Positions 51,375-60,729 of a DNA stretch of 64,000 nucleotides are shown here, one piece after another. Each line of letters starts with the position of its first letter. Position 1 is the first letter of the stretch. The stretch spans positions 1-64,000 of the forward strand of contig CAVYTF010000016.1 of the NCBI GenBank assembly GCA_963771435.1. The letters are read 5' to 3'. The translations under genes and the position numbers were made by a program. The notes below the pieces were generated by a model. That model was not told the DNA's origin. It saw only the letters and a list, made by a program, of their open reading frames with translations, and did no database searches. The stretch is from CAVYTF01 sp963771435. GTDB lineage: Bacteria > Bacteroidota > Bacteroidia > Chitinophagales > Chitinophagaceae.

Positions 51375-52154
51375 TTATTCTCCAAAAACTCTTTCTAACA
51401 CACTCGCCAACCGCAGGCCGCCTTTCAAAAGTTGCTGTTCGACTAATGTATAATTCTTATCAACATAAGCCTGGTCAATAAAACCGTTCTGAAAATTGTA
51501 GACTTCAGGAAGGTATGAGCGACTGTCATTAAACCACTGTAAAACGCTTATTTTCTGGATGGCAGTGACCTGATCTGATGTAAAGTTGCCGTATTGATTA
51601 ACACAGCTATCTACATTTATATCTTTTGAATCAATAATTTCATCATCCCAAACTGCATGGAGGTTGGTATGCTCACTTTTGTGGACAAAGGAAACGTCTA
51701 TTGAATTTCCTCCTTTGTCAACAGGATAGCCCACATGTAAAGGCTGTGTCATGTCGCCCGTTAAATGGAATACCAATAGCAGATCTTCTTTGATCTTTTT
51801 ATTGCTCAGGTTTTGTTTATTCTCAAGCTCTATGATCGCGCTGTTTAATACGGTCATCAAATTATAGTCGGGGGTTGGCACATAGGTTTTGCCGGAATCA
51901 ACATCAATATAGTGCCAGGGCCTCTGGTAATAATAATAACTATAGGAGCGCATTTCATCCATCCATGTAGCCGCGTCCTCAAAGCTTGTTTTATGAAGAT
52001 AGTGCAGTACTTTTTGCCTTGTGGCGCTATCTAAATAGTGATAAGCAATATCAGCCACAATTTGATGCCCCTTTCTTCCCCATGCATAGGAATGGTTTGG
52101 GAGGAGAGCAACAAGGAGTATTGTTGTTAAACCACTTAATAATATCCTTTTCAT
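51375..52154 (-). CDS. secreted S1/P1-type nuclease
   Basis: Zinc-dependent nuclease cleaving single-stranded RNA and DNA outside the cytoplasm. The 259 residues start with a signal peptide whose cleavage (NHSYA / WGRKGHQIVADIA) exposes the N-terminal Trp used as a zinc ligand. Further ligands lie in AATWMDEMR, PWHYIDVD, LVFHLTGDMTQPLHVG and HTNLHAVWDDEII. ATG 52154 is chosen over the longer frame. It is divergent from a TonB receptor operon, with a perfect -7 box (TAAGTTTG, 52183-52176) between. Confidence 0.92.
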   Translation of the reverse strand: MKRILLSGLTTILLVALLPNHSYAWGRKGHQIVADIAYHYLDSATRQKVLHYLHKTSFEDAATWMDEMRSYSYYYYQRPWHYIDVDSGKTYVPTPDYNLMTVLNSAIIELENKQNLSNKKIKEDLLLVFHLTGDMTQPLHVGYPVDKGGNSIDVSFVHKSEHTNLHAVWDDEIIDSKDINVDSCVNQYGNFTSDQVTAIQKISVLQWFNDSRSYLPEVYNFQNGFIDQAYVDKNYTLVEQQLLKGGLRLASVLERVFGE

Positions 52155-52175
52155 ACCTGATAAATTATTAAAGCG

Positions 52176-52183
52176 CAAACTTA
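52176..52183 (-). promoter_or_regulatory. promoter -7 element for the S1/P1 nuclease
   Basis: TAAGTTTG on the minus strand, 22 bases before the ATG. Back to back with the promoters of the TonB receptor gene. Confidence 0.55.
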
Positions 52184-52220
52184 CACTATCAGCAATCCCA
52201 CCGTGTTAACAAATCATTAC

Positions 52221-52266
52221 CTATCTTTTGCAGACCTTAATATTTTTGCAAACCTCCTTACTTTTG
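52221..52266 (+). promoter_or_regulatory. three tandem -7 boxes before the TonB receptor
   Basis: TATCTTTTG (52222), TATTTTTG (52240-52247) and TACTTTTG (52259-52266) follow each other within 46 bases. The last lies 24 bases before the ATG at 52290. Multiple start sites are likely, so the gene may respond to more than one condition. Confidence 0.5.
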
Positions 52267-52289
52267 CCGCCGATTTAAAATTGATATCA

Positions 52290-54872
52290 ATGATGAGAAA
52301 ATCGATACTGCTTATTTCTACAATAATTATCTATTCTTTTGTATCAGCACAGGCCGGTAAAAAGCCTGCACTGGACTCTTCTGTAATAAAAAGAGATTCC
52401 GCAGAAATACGTAACTTTAAGGATGCCGAATTAGATGATATTCCAACCATTACGCTTGATGATAATTCTCTCAATAGCAGCAGCTCCGAAAACGTTTCTA
52501 TTCCTTTGAGCGCCGGCCGCGACCCCTTTTATGCAGCTTCTTATTACAACTTCAGCCCGCTACGTTTTAAATCGCGCGGTTATGACGCAGATGTATCCGA
52601 AACCTATATTAACGGCGTTCCGATGGCCAATCTTGATAATGGATATACACCATATACGTTGTGGGGCGGCCTTACTGATGTTCTGCATGACCGCCAGATA
52701 ACCATTGGATTAGCCAACAATAATTTTAGCTTTGGAGATGTGGGCAACAGCCTTAATATTGATACACGTGCCAGTTACCAAAGGCCGCAAACAAGTTTCG
52801 GTTATTCTTACAGCAACCGCAGTTATACAGACAGATGGACATTTTCGCATAGCACTGGCTTAACCAAAAAAGGATGGGCTTTTACTTTCTCAGGAAGCCG
52901 CCGCTGGTCAAACGAAGGGTATGTAGCAGGAACATATATAAACGCATGGAGTTATTTTGTAGGGGTTGATAAACGCTTAGGAAAGAAGAACCTGCTTTCC
53001 CTTGTTGTTTTTGGTGCGCCTAAGGAAGAAGGCTTAGCGGGAGCAGCTACAGCGGAAATGTTTGGCCTGGCGGGTACTCATTATTACAACCCGGACTGGG
53101 GTTACCAGGATGGAAAGATGAGGGATGCTAATGTTTCCAAAACGAACCAACCGGTTGCCATACTTACGCATGAGCTGCACATTAATACTACTACCAGTTT
53201 AAAGACTGCTGCAAGCTTTACATTTGGAACAAAGAGCACTTCAGGTATAGATTATTATAATGCGCCTGACCCATACCCGGATTATTACGGCTACCTGCCA
53301 AGCAACTTCAGCAGCGACCCTATACAGCAACAGCAGCTTCAACAACTTTATTCAACCAATGAAAGTGTAAGGCAAATTAACTGGCAACAACTGTATAATA
53401 TTAACCGGAATAATATTGAAACCATAAATGATGTAGATGGTATTGCCGGAAACTCTGTAACCGGTGTGAGGTCGCTGTATATTATATCTGACAGGGTTAC
53501 TAATACGCAAAGATTTACCTTAAACACAACTTTTAATACAGTTGTTGGGCATATGCATTTTACAGCAGGCGCTTCTTTTGAAGCACAAAAAGATCATGAT
53601 TATGAAAAAGTAGATGACCTGCTTGGCGGCCAGTTTTATGTTGACCTCAACGAGTTCGCACAACAGGATTTTCCTAACAACCAAAGTGCTTATCAAAACA
53701 ACCTGAACGACCCTAACCGTATATTGCATGTGGGAGATAAATATGGCTATGATTATGATATTGACCTGGGAAAAGCGCAGGGTTGGGCACAGGCCGCTTT
53801 CTCCTTTAAGAAGTTCGATTTCTTTGTAGCAGGGCAGGTATCACAAACTGAATTCTGGCGTGTAGGCAATGTAGTAAATGGTTTGTTCCCTGACAGTTCC
53901 TTTGGAAAATCAACAGTTAACAGCTTTACTAATTTTGGCGGTAAGGGAGGATTTACTTATAAAATTGACGGGAAGAATTACCTCTATGTAAACGGAGCTT
54001 ATATTACACATGCGCCTTATTTTCAAAATGCGTATGAATCACCTTCCACAAGGGATGTGGAACAAAGCGGCCTAACAAGCGAAACCATAGAAAGCGCTGA
54101 AGGCGGTTATATTTTGAACGGGCCAAAGTTGAGAGCGAGACTGAGCGGTTACTACACACAATTTAATAATGAATTCCAGGTACTTTCTTTTTATGATAAC
54201 CAATATGACAACTATGTAAACTATGCATTAAGCAATATTGATAAGCTTCATTTTGGCGGAGAGTTTGGCTTTGAAGCAAACTTAACACCGACCCTTTCCC
54301 TTACAGGTGCAGCATCCGTTGGACGCTATTACTATACCAGCAGGCAGAACGCAGTTGTTACGTTAGACAACAGCGCTGCAGTTCTGGAAAACGATGTTGT
54401 TTATTCTAAAAACTACCGGGTGCCTTCCACACCGCAGGAGGCGTATAGCTTAGGGCTTACTTACCGCTCCCGCAAATATTGGTTTATTAGCTTAACGGGT
54501 AATTACTTTGATCAAATATGGCTTGAAATGAACCCCATACGCAGAACTACTGAAGCTGTGCTGGGATTGGATCCTAAAAGCGCACAATACCAGGATGTCA
54601 TTGACGAAACAGAATTACCAGCCCAATTTACGGTTGATTTTTATGGAGGATATTCGTGGAAACTACCAAAATCAATGGGTTTGAAAAGAAGGACTTTCCT
54701 GGTTTTAAATGCCGGTGTTATGAATTTGCTTAACAACCAGAATATTATTAATGGGGGTTATGAGCAGCTCAGGTATGATTTTACCAACCAAACGCCAAAT
54801 ACCTATCCCCCGAAATATTATTATGCTTACGGCATTAACTATTACGTGAGCGCAGTTATCCGCTTTAATTAA
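52290..54872 (+). CDS. TonB-dependent outer-membrane receptor
   Basis: Outer-membrane beta-barrel importer, 860 residues from ATG 52290. A signal peptide (YSFVSAQA) is followed by a short plug (SYYNFSPLRFKSRGYDADVS, YINGVPMANLDNGYTPYTLW) and about 22 aromatic-ended strands. The C terminus is NYYVSAVIRFN. It lacks the N-terminal carboxypeptidase-like domain usual for SusC proteins, and no SusD follows. It heads an operon with a DUF5689 lipoprotein 28 bp later and a DUF3616-like protein. Substrate unknown. The adjacent secreted nuclease suggests nucleic-acid fragments. Confidence 0.9.
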   Translation: MMRKSILLISTIIIYSFVSAQAGKKPALDSSVIKRDSAEIRNFKDAELDDIPTITLDDNSLNSSSSENVSIPLSAGRDPFYAASYYNFSPLRFKSRGYDADVSETYINGVPMANLDNGYTPYTLWGGLTDVLHDRQITIGLANNNFSFGDVGNSLNIDTRASYQRPQTSFGYSYSNRSYTDRWTFSHSTGLTKKGWAFTFSGSRRWSNEGYVAGTYINAWSYFVGVDKRLGKKNLLSLVVFGAPKEEGLAGAATAEMFGLAGTHYYNPDWGYQDGKMRDANVSKTNQPVAILTHELHINTTTSLKTAASFTFGTKSTSGIDYYNAPDPYPDYYGYLPSNFSSDPIQQQQLQQLYSTNESVRQINWQQLYNINRNNIETINDVDGIAGNSVTGVRSLYIISDRVTNTQRFTLNTTFNTVVGHMHFTAGASFEAQKDHDYEKVDDLLGGQFYVDLNEFAQQDFPNNQSAYQNNLNDPNRILHVGDKYGYDYDIDLGKAQGWAQAAFSFKKFDFFVAGQVSQTEFWRVGNVVNGLFPDSSFGKSTVNSFTNFGGKGGFTYKIDGKNYLYVNGAYITHAPYFQNAYESPSTRDVEQSGLTSETIESAEGGYILNGPKLRARLSGYYTQFNNEFQVLSFYDNQYDNYVNYALSNIDKLHFGGEFGFEANLTPTLSLTGAASVGRYYYTSRQNAVVTLDNSAAVLENDVVYSKNYRVPSTPQEAYSLGLTYRSRKYWFISLTGNYFDQIWLEMNPIRRTTEAVLGLDPKSAQYQDVIDETELPAQFTVDFYGGYSWKLPKSMGLKRRTFLVLNAGVMNLLNNQNIINGGYEQLRYDFTNQTPNTYPPKYYYAYGINYYVSAVIRFN

Positions 54873-54900
54873 AAATACAATAAACAAAGAAAATTATAAT

Positions 54901-56349
54901 ATGAAAAATAAATCACTTACCTGGCTGTGTTTTACAATTGCGGTAGTAGCCGCGTGTGTTGTTTCATTCTCCTGTAACAAGAAGTTTGACGAGCCGCCAA
55001 CATCTGTAGCTGTAAACTTAGTGGCAAACACAAGCATAGCACAGTTAAAATTATTGCATAGCGCCGGTGGTATGGAACAGGTTTCCGACTCTGACGTGAT
55101 CAGCGGTGTAGTAGTAGCCGATGATAAAAGCGGAAACTTTTACAAACAGATAGTGATAGAAGACTCTACCGGAGGTATCATGGTGGCTTTGAACGGATAT
55201 GATCTTTATACAACCTACCCGATAGGCTGCCGTGTTGCTGTTAAAGCTAAAGGGCTTTATCTTGGCGATTATGATGGCTGGGTAGAATTAGGTGGGGGCA
55301 TCGGCACTTCAAGCTCAGGCGCCCCTGAAGTAACCGGACTTGCGTCTGCACTTTTTAGCCAATACATCGTGGCAGGAACATTAGGTAATGTGGTGGTGCC
55401 ACATGTAGTAACTGTTTCACAACTAAGCACAAATGTACAGGACCCTTATCAAAGCACACTGGTACAGTTGGATAATTTCCAGTTTGCAAGTACTGATACC
55501 GGTAAAACATATGCAACAGCCGGTACTTCACCTGCATCTGTAGGCTTTAATTTACAGGATTGCTCAAGTGACAACATAACCCTCTACAATAGCGGCTATG
55601 CTACTTTCGCAAGCTTAATTGTGCCTTCCGGCAATGGTGTATTAACAGGCATTTATGTGCCCTACAACAGCACAAAACAAATAGAAATACGTGATACTTC
55701 TGATGTACAATTTACCGGAACCCGTTGCAATGGTGGTGGCGGAGGCGGTGGCACAGGTGCATTAACGAGCATATCCAATATCCTTGCTTTATATTCAGGC
55801 TCGGGCATAAAGTTGGGTTCTTACAAGATCAGCGGAACTGTTATTTCAGATGTTGCCAATAAAAATGTTTCCAGCGGTTCTGTAATAATAGAAGATGGAA
55901 GCAACAGGGGTGTTGAGATTTATTTTGGCGGCACAATCGCATATAATCTTGGGGATTCTATTGTTTTGGACGTTACCGGTGATTCGCTTGTGCAGTATAA
56001 AGGTTCTTTTGAAATAGAACCTTCCTATGGGACAGCTCAGCCTGCAGCGGTAGCAACAGGCAGGACTGTAGTTCCCCAGGTAGTAACCATCAGCCAGTTG
56101 AATGCAAACTTAACGTTGTATGAGTATGCCTTAGTGCAGATACTTGATGCAACAAGCAGCCCAAGCGGAACGTACAAAGGAACAAAGACACTTACCGATG
56201 CTACGGGGAATATAGAATTGTATACCTCTTCCTCAGCAACTTTTGAGGCCACAACAATGCCTACAGGCGCACATAACTGGACTGGTTATCCAAGTTATTA
56301 TAACACTACACCACAATTTCAAATAAGGAACACAAGTGACGTACAATAA
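54901..56349 (+). CDS. DUF5689 lipoprotein with duplicated OB-like halves
   Basis: A 482-residue surface lipoprotein (lipobox FSCNKK, Cys about 25) of the DUF5689 family. Two similar halves are joined by a run of Gly residues (about 279-284). Each starts with an OB-fold-like strand pair (DVISGVVVADDKSG / YKISGTVISDVANK, then IVIEDSTGGIMVALNG / VIIEDGSNRGVEIYFGG) and each ends in (E/Q)IR(D/N)TSDVQ. This shows an internal duplication. The fold resembles nucleic-acid-binding OB domains of secreted nucleases, but no catalytic residues are present. Probably assists the TonB receptor. Confidence 0.82.
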   Translation: MKNKSLTWLCFTIAVVAACVVSFSCNKKFDEPPTSVAVNLVANTSIAQLKLLHSAGGMEQVSDSDVISGVVVADDKSGNFYKQIVIEDSTGGIMVALNGYDLYTTYPIGCRVAVKAKGLYLGDYDGWVELGGGIGTSSSGAPEVTGLASALFSQYIVAGTLGNVVVPHVVTVSQLSTNVQDPYQSTLVQLDNFQFASTDTGKTYATAGTSPASVGFNLQDCSSDNITLYNSGYATFASLIVPSGNGVLTGIYVPYNSTKQIEIRDTSDVQFTGTRCNGGGGGGGTGALTSISNILALYSGSGIKLGSYKISGTVISDVANKNVSSGSVIIEDGSNRGVEIYFGGTIAYNLGDSIVLDVTGDSLVQYKGSFEIEPSYGTAQPAAVATGRTVVPQVVTISQLNANLTLYEYALVQILDATSSPSGTYKGTKTLTDATGNIELYTSSSATFEATTMPTGAHNWTGYPSYYNTTPQFQIRNTSDVQ

Positions 56350-56376
56350 TTTTTTAACTGATAGATCATAATAAAG

Positions 56377-56401
56377 CTGCCCTTTGAACAGGGCAGTTTT
56401 T
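56377..56401 (+). terminator. intrinsic terminator
   Basis: CTGCCCT/AGGGCAG stem with a 6-base loop and T-run after the DUF5689 gene. It implies partial or complete separation from the next gene. Confidence 0.85.
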
Positions 56402-56432
56402 AGTTTGAGTAGTTTCTTTAATTTCACCCTTT

Positions 56433-57893
56433 ATGAATAAAAATTGCTTTTTAGTTATTACCTTCCTTCTTTGCTTCGCTTCTGAGGCTATCTTAGCGCA
56501 GCAAAAAAAAACAACCAACGCTCTGAGTCTAAGCTTTGATTATGATCTCACTACCGCCCTTATTAAGCCGCCAAATGTAAGTATGGTCGTAAATGACTCT
56601 GATGACCCTGCATCTCTTTACGGCGTCGTAGTTGATATAAATGAGAATGGCCAGCTTGCTCATGATGGCTCCTATACCTTAAAAGCAACCAGCAGCAACA
56701 TCTCAGTTGTGTCAGACGATAATATTCTGATTGCCGATGCTGAAAGCAAGATCATTATAAAAATAAAGCCTTACGGCACTGGCTATACAACTATAACACT
56801 TATTGCCAGATCAGCCACTTCATCAGACAGCATCACCATTAACTATGCAGTCTCCCAGGGCGGCCTTTATGAAAGTGAAGGTACCCGCTGGCATACCGGC
56901 AACTCAGATGCTTCTGATGCCATTGCCCTGGACAACAGCTATATGGTCGTTGGCGATGATGAAATGAACAAACTCTATGTTCATCATCGTAATGAGTCAG
57001 GCCTGCCTGTGGTAGTATTTGATTACAGCAACCTGTTGCACCTGGAAGATGGCCTACCCGGAAGTTACAAAGAAGTAGACGTTGAAGCGGTAGCCAAAAG
57101 CCCGCGCACCAATATCCTCTATTGGTTTGGCTCCATGAGTAACAACAGTAAGTTTCATGTAAAGCCAAACCGCGACAGGATTTTTGCAACTACGGTAAGC
57201 GGTAGGGGATCAGGCGCTTCTATCTCTTTTATTGGCGCCTACGAAGGCCTGCGCAGCCAGGTCATTGATTGGGGCAATAAATACGGGTATCGCCTCGGGG
57301 CAAGTGCCGCTACAGGGCAGGATCCTAAAGCTATTGAAGGATTTAATGCAGAAGGAACGGTTTTTGGACCTGACAGCACTACACTTTACATAGGCATGCG
57401 GGCTCCGCTCGTTCCAGTCAGCAACCGCACCCATGCTCTCATTGTCCCGCTCTTAAACTTTGAAAGCTGGTTCAATAAAGGCAATCCTTCATCTCGTCCT
57501 TCCTTCGGGCCGCCTATTGAATTAGGCCTCGGCGGCAGGAGCATACGTGATATTACCCGCCTTTCAAACGGCGTTTACGTTATCATAGCAGGCTCCTATG
57601 GAGAGTCTTCTCTTTATCTTCCCGGTGCTTTGTATAAATGGACCGGTAATGCAACTGATACCGCCGTTTTACTCAGCAGTTTTGACATAACGCTCCTGAA
57701 TGCCGAAGGCATAATGGAAGTGGATGATGCAAATGGCAAACTAATGACCGACAGGTTGCAACTCATTTCTGACGATGGCACCAATGTATATTATGGCGAC
57801 GGCATTCCCGCAAAAGACCTGCCCGAAAACAACTATAAGAAATATCATTCAGACATAGTCATTTCATCAGAACCCGGTGTTTTAAATAAATAA
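56433..57893 (+). CDS. secreted DUF3616-like protein
   Basis: A 486-residue exported protein (signal peptide ending EAILAQQ). Residues about 25-150 form an Ig/cadherin-like region with Asp-rich turns. The rest resembles DUF3616, a propeller-like family: ASDAIALDNSYMVVGDDEMN, KEVDVEAVAKSP, KAIEGFNAEGTVFGPDS and LYIGMRAPLVP. No enzymatic motif is recognised. Same direction as the TonB receptor and DUF5689 genes but behind a terminator, so it may be expressed separately. Confidence 0.7.
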   Translation: MNKNCFLVITFLLCFASEAILAQQKKTTNALSLSFDYDLTTALIKPPNVSMVVNDSDDPASLYGVVVDINENGQLAHDGSYTLKATSSNISVVSDDNILIADAESKIIIKIKPYGTGYTTITLIARSATSSDSITINYAVSQGGLYESEGTRWHTGNSDASDAIALDNSYMVVGDDEMNKLYVHHRNESGLPVVVFDYSNLLHLEDGLPGSYKEVDVEAVAKSPRTNILYWFGSMSNNSKFHVKPNRDRIFATTVSGRGSGASISFIGAYEGLRSQVIDWGNKYGYRLGASAATGQDPKAIEGFNAEGTVFGPDSTTLYIGMRAPLVPVSNRTHALIVPLLNFESWFNKGNPSSRPSFGPPIELGLGGRSIRDITRLSNGVYVIIAGSYGESSLYLPGALYKWTGNATDTAVLLSSFDITLLNAEGIMEVDDANGKLMTDRLQLISDDGTNVYYGDGIPAKDLPENNYKKYHSDIVISSEPGVLNK

Positions 57894-58363
57894 AGAGTGC
57901 GTAGTTTATATACCTTCTTTTAGCACCCTTTTTTACAGGTCGCCCTGTTCTCGGTCCATTTCAAGTGGTTCTCCAATACATTCATAAATGATCCTTATCT
58001 GCCGAGAATACAAGGCCTCTCAGATAAGGGGACGGAGACTAAATGCCATTTATTCAATTCTCACGGCTTTCAAAACTATTGGCTGTCAGCCTCCCCAACA
58101 ACCGAAATATAACTTCTTAACAAACAATAAGCAACACTTGCTCTGCCAATATTTCCGAAATACCTCTCTTTAATTAAACTTTTAAGTCATAAACTCCCAC
58201 TTAAACCCTTCGCCAAGGCCCTTCCACCTTCCTGCCGCATCCCTGCCTCCTTCCTGCCACCTTCACCAAAGTCCCACCTATCTGCCCTCCCTTTCTTCCA
58301 TCAGTCAGTATGTCACTAACCGAAATAGAACCATTGTATTAAACTAAACCTTACTTTTATATC
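57894..58363. repeat. 470-bp gap with a hairpin and an 11-bp array (58195-58293)
   Basis: No gene is supported here. A hairpin CCTTATCTG/CAGATAAGG (57993-58001 and 58021-58029) with an inner GAG/CTC pair lies in the first part. From 58195 to 58293 pyrimidine-rich 11-base steps follow (CTTCCTGCCGC, ATCCCTGCCTC, CTTCCTGCCAC and weaker ones). This is the mirror in composition of the purine array at 37.3 kb. A promoter-like TACTTTTA lies just before xth. Confidence 0.6.
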
Positions 58364-59137
58364 ATGAAAATAGCCACTTACAATGTCAATAGCATCAACG
58401 CGCGTTTACCCATCCTCCTCCGTTGGCTCTCCGAAACCACTCCCGATATCGTGTGCCTGCAGGAACTAAAAGCCCCCCAGGAAAACTTCCCCTTGCAGGC
58501 CATACAGGATGCAGGATATAACGCTATCTGGCATGGGCAAAAGAGCTGGAACGGTGTAGCCATCCTGGCCCGCAGCGCACAGCCCGAAGAGATACGCAGG
58601 GCGCTTCCCGGTGACCCTGAAGATGTCCACAGCCGTTACATCGAAGCCACTGTCAACGGCATTATTGTTGGTTGCCTTTACCTGCCAAATGGCAACCCTG
58701 CCCCCGGCCCAAAATTCGATTATAAGCTAAGTTGGTTCGAACGGTTAACTGCTCATGCAGCAGGCTTATATAAGTCTGATAAGCCCGTGGTCTTGTGTGG
58801 GGATTATAACGTAATGCCAACCGAAATAGATGTCTACAAACCAGAGCGTTGGGTAGACGATGCCCTCTTTCGCCCGGAAACCCGTGCTGCCTTCAAAACC
58901 CTGGTAGACCAGGGCTGGACCGATGCTATCCGAAAGCTCTATCCCGATGAAATAATATATACCTTTTGGGATTATTTTCGCAATGCTTACCAGCGCAATG
59001 CAGGCTTACGCATAGACCATTTCCTTCTCAACCCTTACCTCAGCGCCCGCCTCATCGCCGCGGGTGTTGACCGTAACGTCCGCGGTTGGGAGAAAACCAG
59101 CGATCATGCCCCCGTTTGGATTGAAATAGGTAAATAA
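58364..59137 (+). CDS. xth: exodeoxyribonuclease III
   Basis: Cytoplasmic AP endonuclease and 3'-5' exonuclease for base excision repair, 257 residues. The endonuclease/exonuclease/phosphatase fold shows IATYNVNSINARLP, IVCLQELKAPQENFP (metal Glu), VVLCGDYNVMPTEIDVYKP (Asp/Asn), RIDHFLLNP and TSDHAPVWIE (catalytic His). No signal peptide, so its nearness to the secreted nuclease locus may be chance. Confidence 0.93.
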   Translation: MKIATYNVNSINARLPILLRWLSETTPDIVCLQELKAPQENFPLQAIQDAGYNAIWHGQKSWNGVAILARSAQPEEIRRALPGDPEDVHSRYIEATVNGIIVGCLYLPNGNPAPGPKFDYKLSWFERLTAHAAGLYKSDKPVVLCGDYNVMPTEIDVYKPERWVDDALFRPETRAAFKTLVDQGWTDAIRKLYPDEIIYTFWDYFRNAYQRNAGLRIDHFLLNPYLSARLIAAGVDRNVRGWEKTSDHAPVWIEIGK

Positions 59138-59197
59138 AGCCTCTGATCAATTCAATCCTTAAATCCTTTTTAAATCCGTATTCAAACAAGATCCATC

Positions 59198-60555
59198 TCA
59201 CTCTTTGCACATCCTGATCGCCTCCTCCAATTGCCCATCCCTCTTCTGAATAAGATCACCAATGGTTAAATAAACAGGATAGTCAGGTTCTATTCCCCAT
59301 CCTTTATTATTTCTTTCTTTTACTGCAGACGAATACTTAACCATAGGAACTCTTACAGTGATTTTACTATTTGGCAATGTCACAAAAGCCTCATCCCCGG
59401 AAGTATTACCATAATAGCCACCACCACATTCTTCCCCAATAAACTTACCCCGTTTATTTGTTTTAACTATCGCAGAAAATTCTGCACTCGCTGAAAAGCT
59501 GCGCCCATTAGCAAGAACAAATATTTTACCTTTAAAGTTATTGGTTTGAGGCTGCTGCATAGCCAAATTAGGATGGTCTTTTACAGAAAATACTTCATTC
59601 ACTGTTTCTTGGCTCGCATAATACATAAACGGTTTTGCTGTAAGGTATGAATAAAGCAGTTCGCCGTTGCCGTCATTACCACCTTGGTTGCCTCTTATAT
59701 CAATAAGAGTGTTCGTACCTTTTTATTTTTCAGGTTAGTAAAAGCAGAGTCCAAAAACTTGCTGAAATTTTCACCCGTTTTATCTAAAAACCCATTAAAG
59801 AATGTTTTTATCGAAAGCACCGCAACGCCATTCCCTTCATAAGTCAATTGCAGGTATTTATCAGGTTGGGGAAACGGGCTTCCGCAAATAACATTCTTTA
59901 AAATATCTGCTTGCAAACTTGTGCTTTCTATGCCCCCCGATTGGGTTTTATAAGTCACCTTATAATTACTTTCTTCGCCATACACTATGCTGAACAACAA
60001 TTGAAATTCATTCAGTATTTCCCAGTTCTTATGCGATTGAATAAACCCGTCAGATTGTATATAACTAAACAACCGTTGGGTGATCTCATCCATAGAATGG
60101 CCGTTTATAGATAATAATTCTGCCCCTTCAAGTCCATTATTTTGCTTGCAGCAAAAAACAAAAGCCTTGTTATGTATAAACATAACCATCGCAGGAAATA
60201 TCTTTACACTACTGTAATACTCTTTCACAAACTGCTCAGGAAGTTTACAGTTTGTATGCCCGTCACCAATGGATCCTATTATAAAGCTTGTCAATGCATA
60301 AAGATCCGTTACGGTCATGCTGTCCTGTATTGATGCAAAGCAACTGTCAAAAATATGGTCCATCGTTTCTTTATTTTGATACCTGTATAAGCCGGGATGG
60401 ATTTTTTGCAGGGTATCCCGCAACAATAAAAAGTCGCTTCTTATCAAAGAAGGAGCAATTTTTTTAGATAGAGGAATATTAGTTTGTGCAAACGAATATG
60501 TTGTGATTGCCAGGGTGCTTATAAGAACCAACGCTTTGATCATGTTATATTTCAT
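59198..60555 (-). pseudogene. S41-family (C-terminal-processing-like) peptidase, frameshifted
   Basis: Exported serine peptidase of the S41/tricorn-protease-like type without an evident PDZ domain. A signal peptide (TTYSFAQT) leads the first frame (60555-59695) and the second frame carries the core. One missing A in the run near 59722 joins them into GTNTLIDIRGNQGGNDGNGE, the S41 oxyanion strand. The catalytic Ser lies in ANGRSFSASAEFSAIV and Glu follows. The repaired protein has about 452 residues. A homopolymer base-calling error is the simplest explanation. Confidence 0.85.
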
Positions 60556-60729
60556 TATCTAAAAATAGAATTATTAAAAAAGCCTCTTGGCTAAATGGGA
60601 TGATTGGTAAAGCATTATGGTTAAAAGGAGAAGATTTTCTGCAGTTGTCGGATTCATTTAATCACCAACCACTAATCACCTCCTAATACTCTGGCACGAA
60701 ATTTCTAACACTTCGTTTAAAAAACACAC

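Noticed and set aside
57988..58173. 61-codon plus-strand frame
   Set aside because: It lies across a hairpin and AT-rich DNA, with no start signal or recognisable domain.
351..58293. Tandem arrays as CRISPR
   Set aside because: There are no spacers of constant length between identical repeats, the units are directly adjacent, and no cas gene is present.
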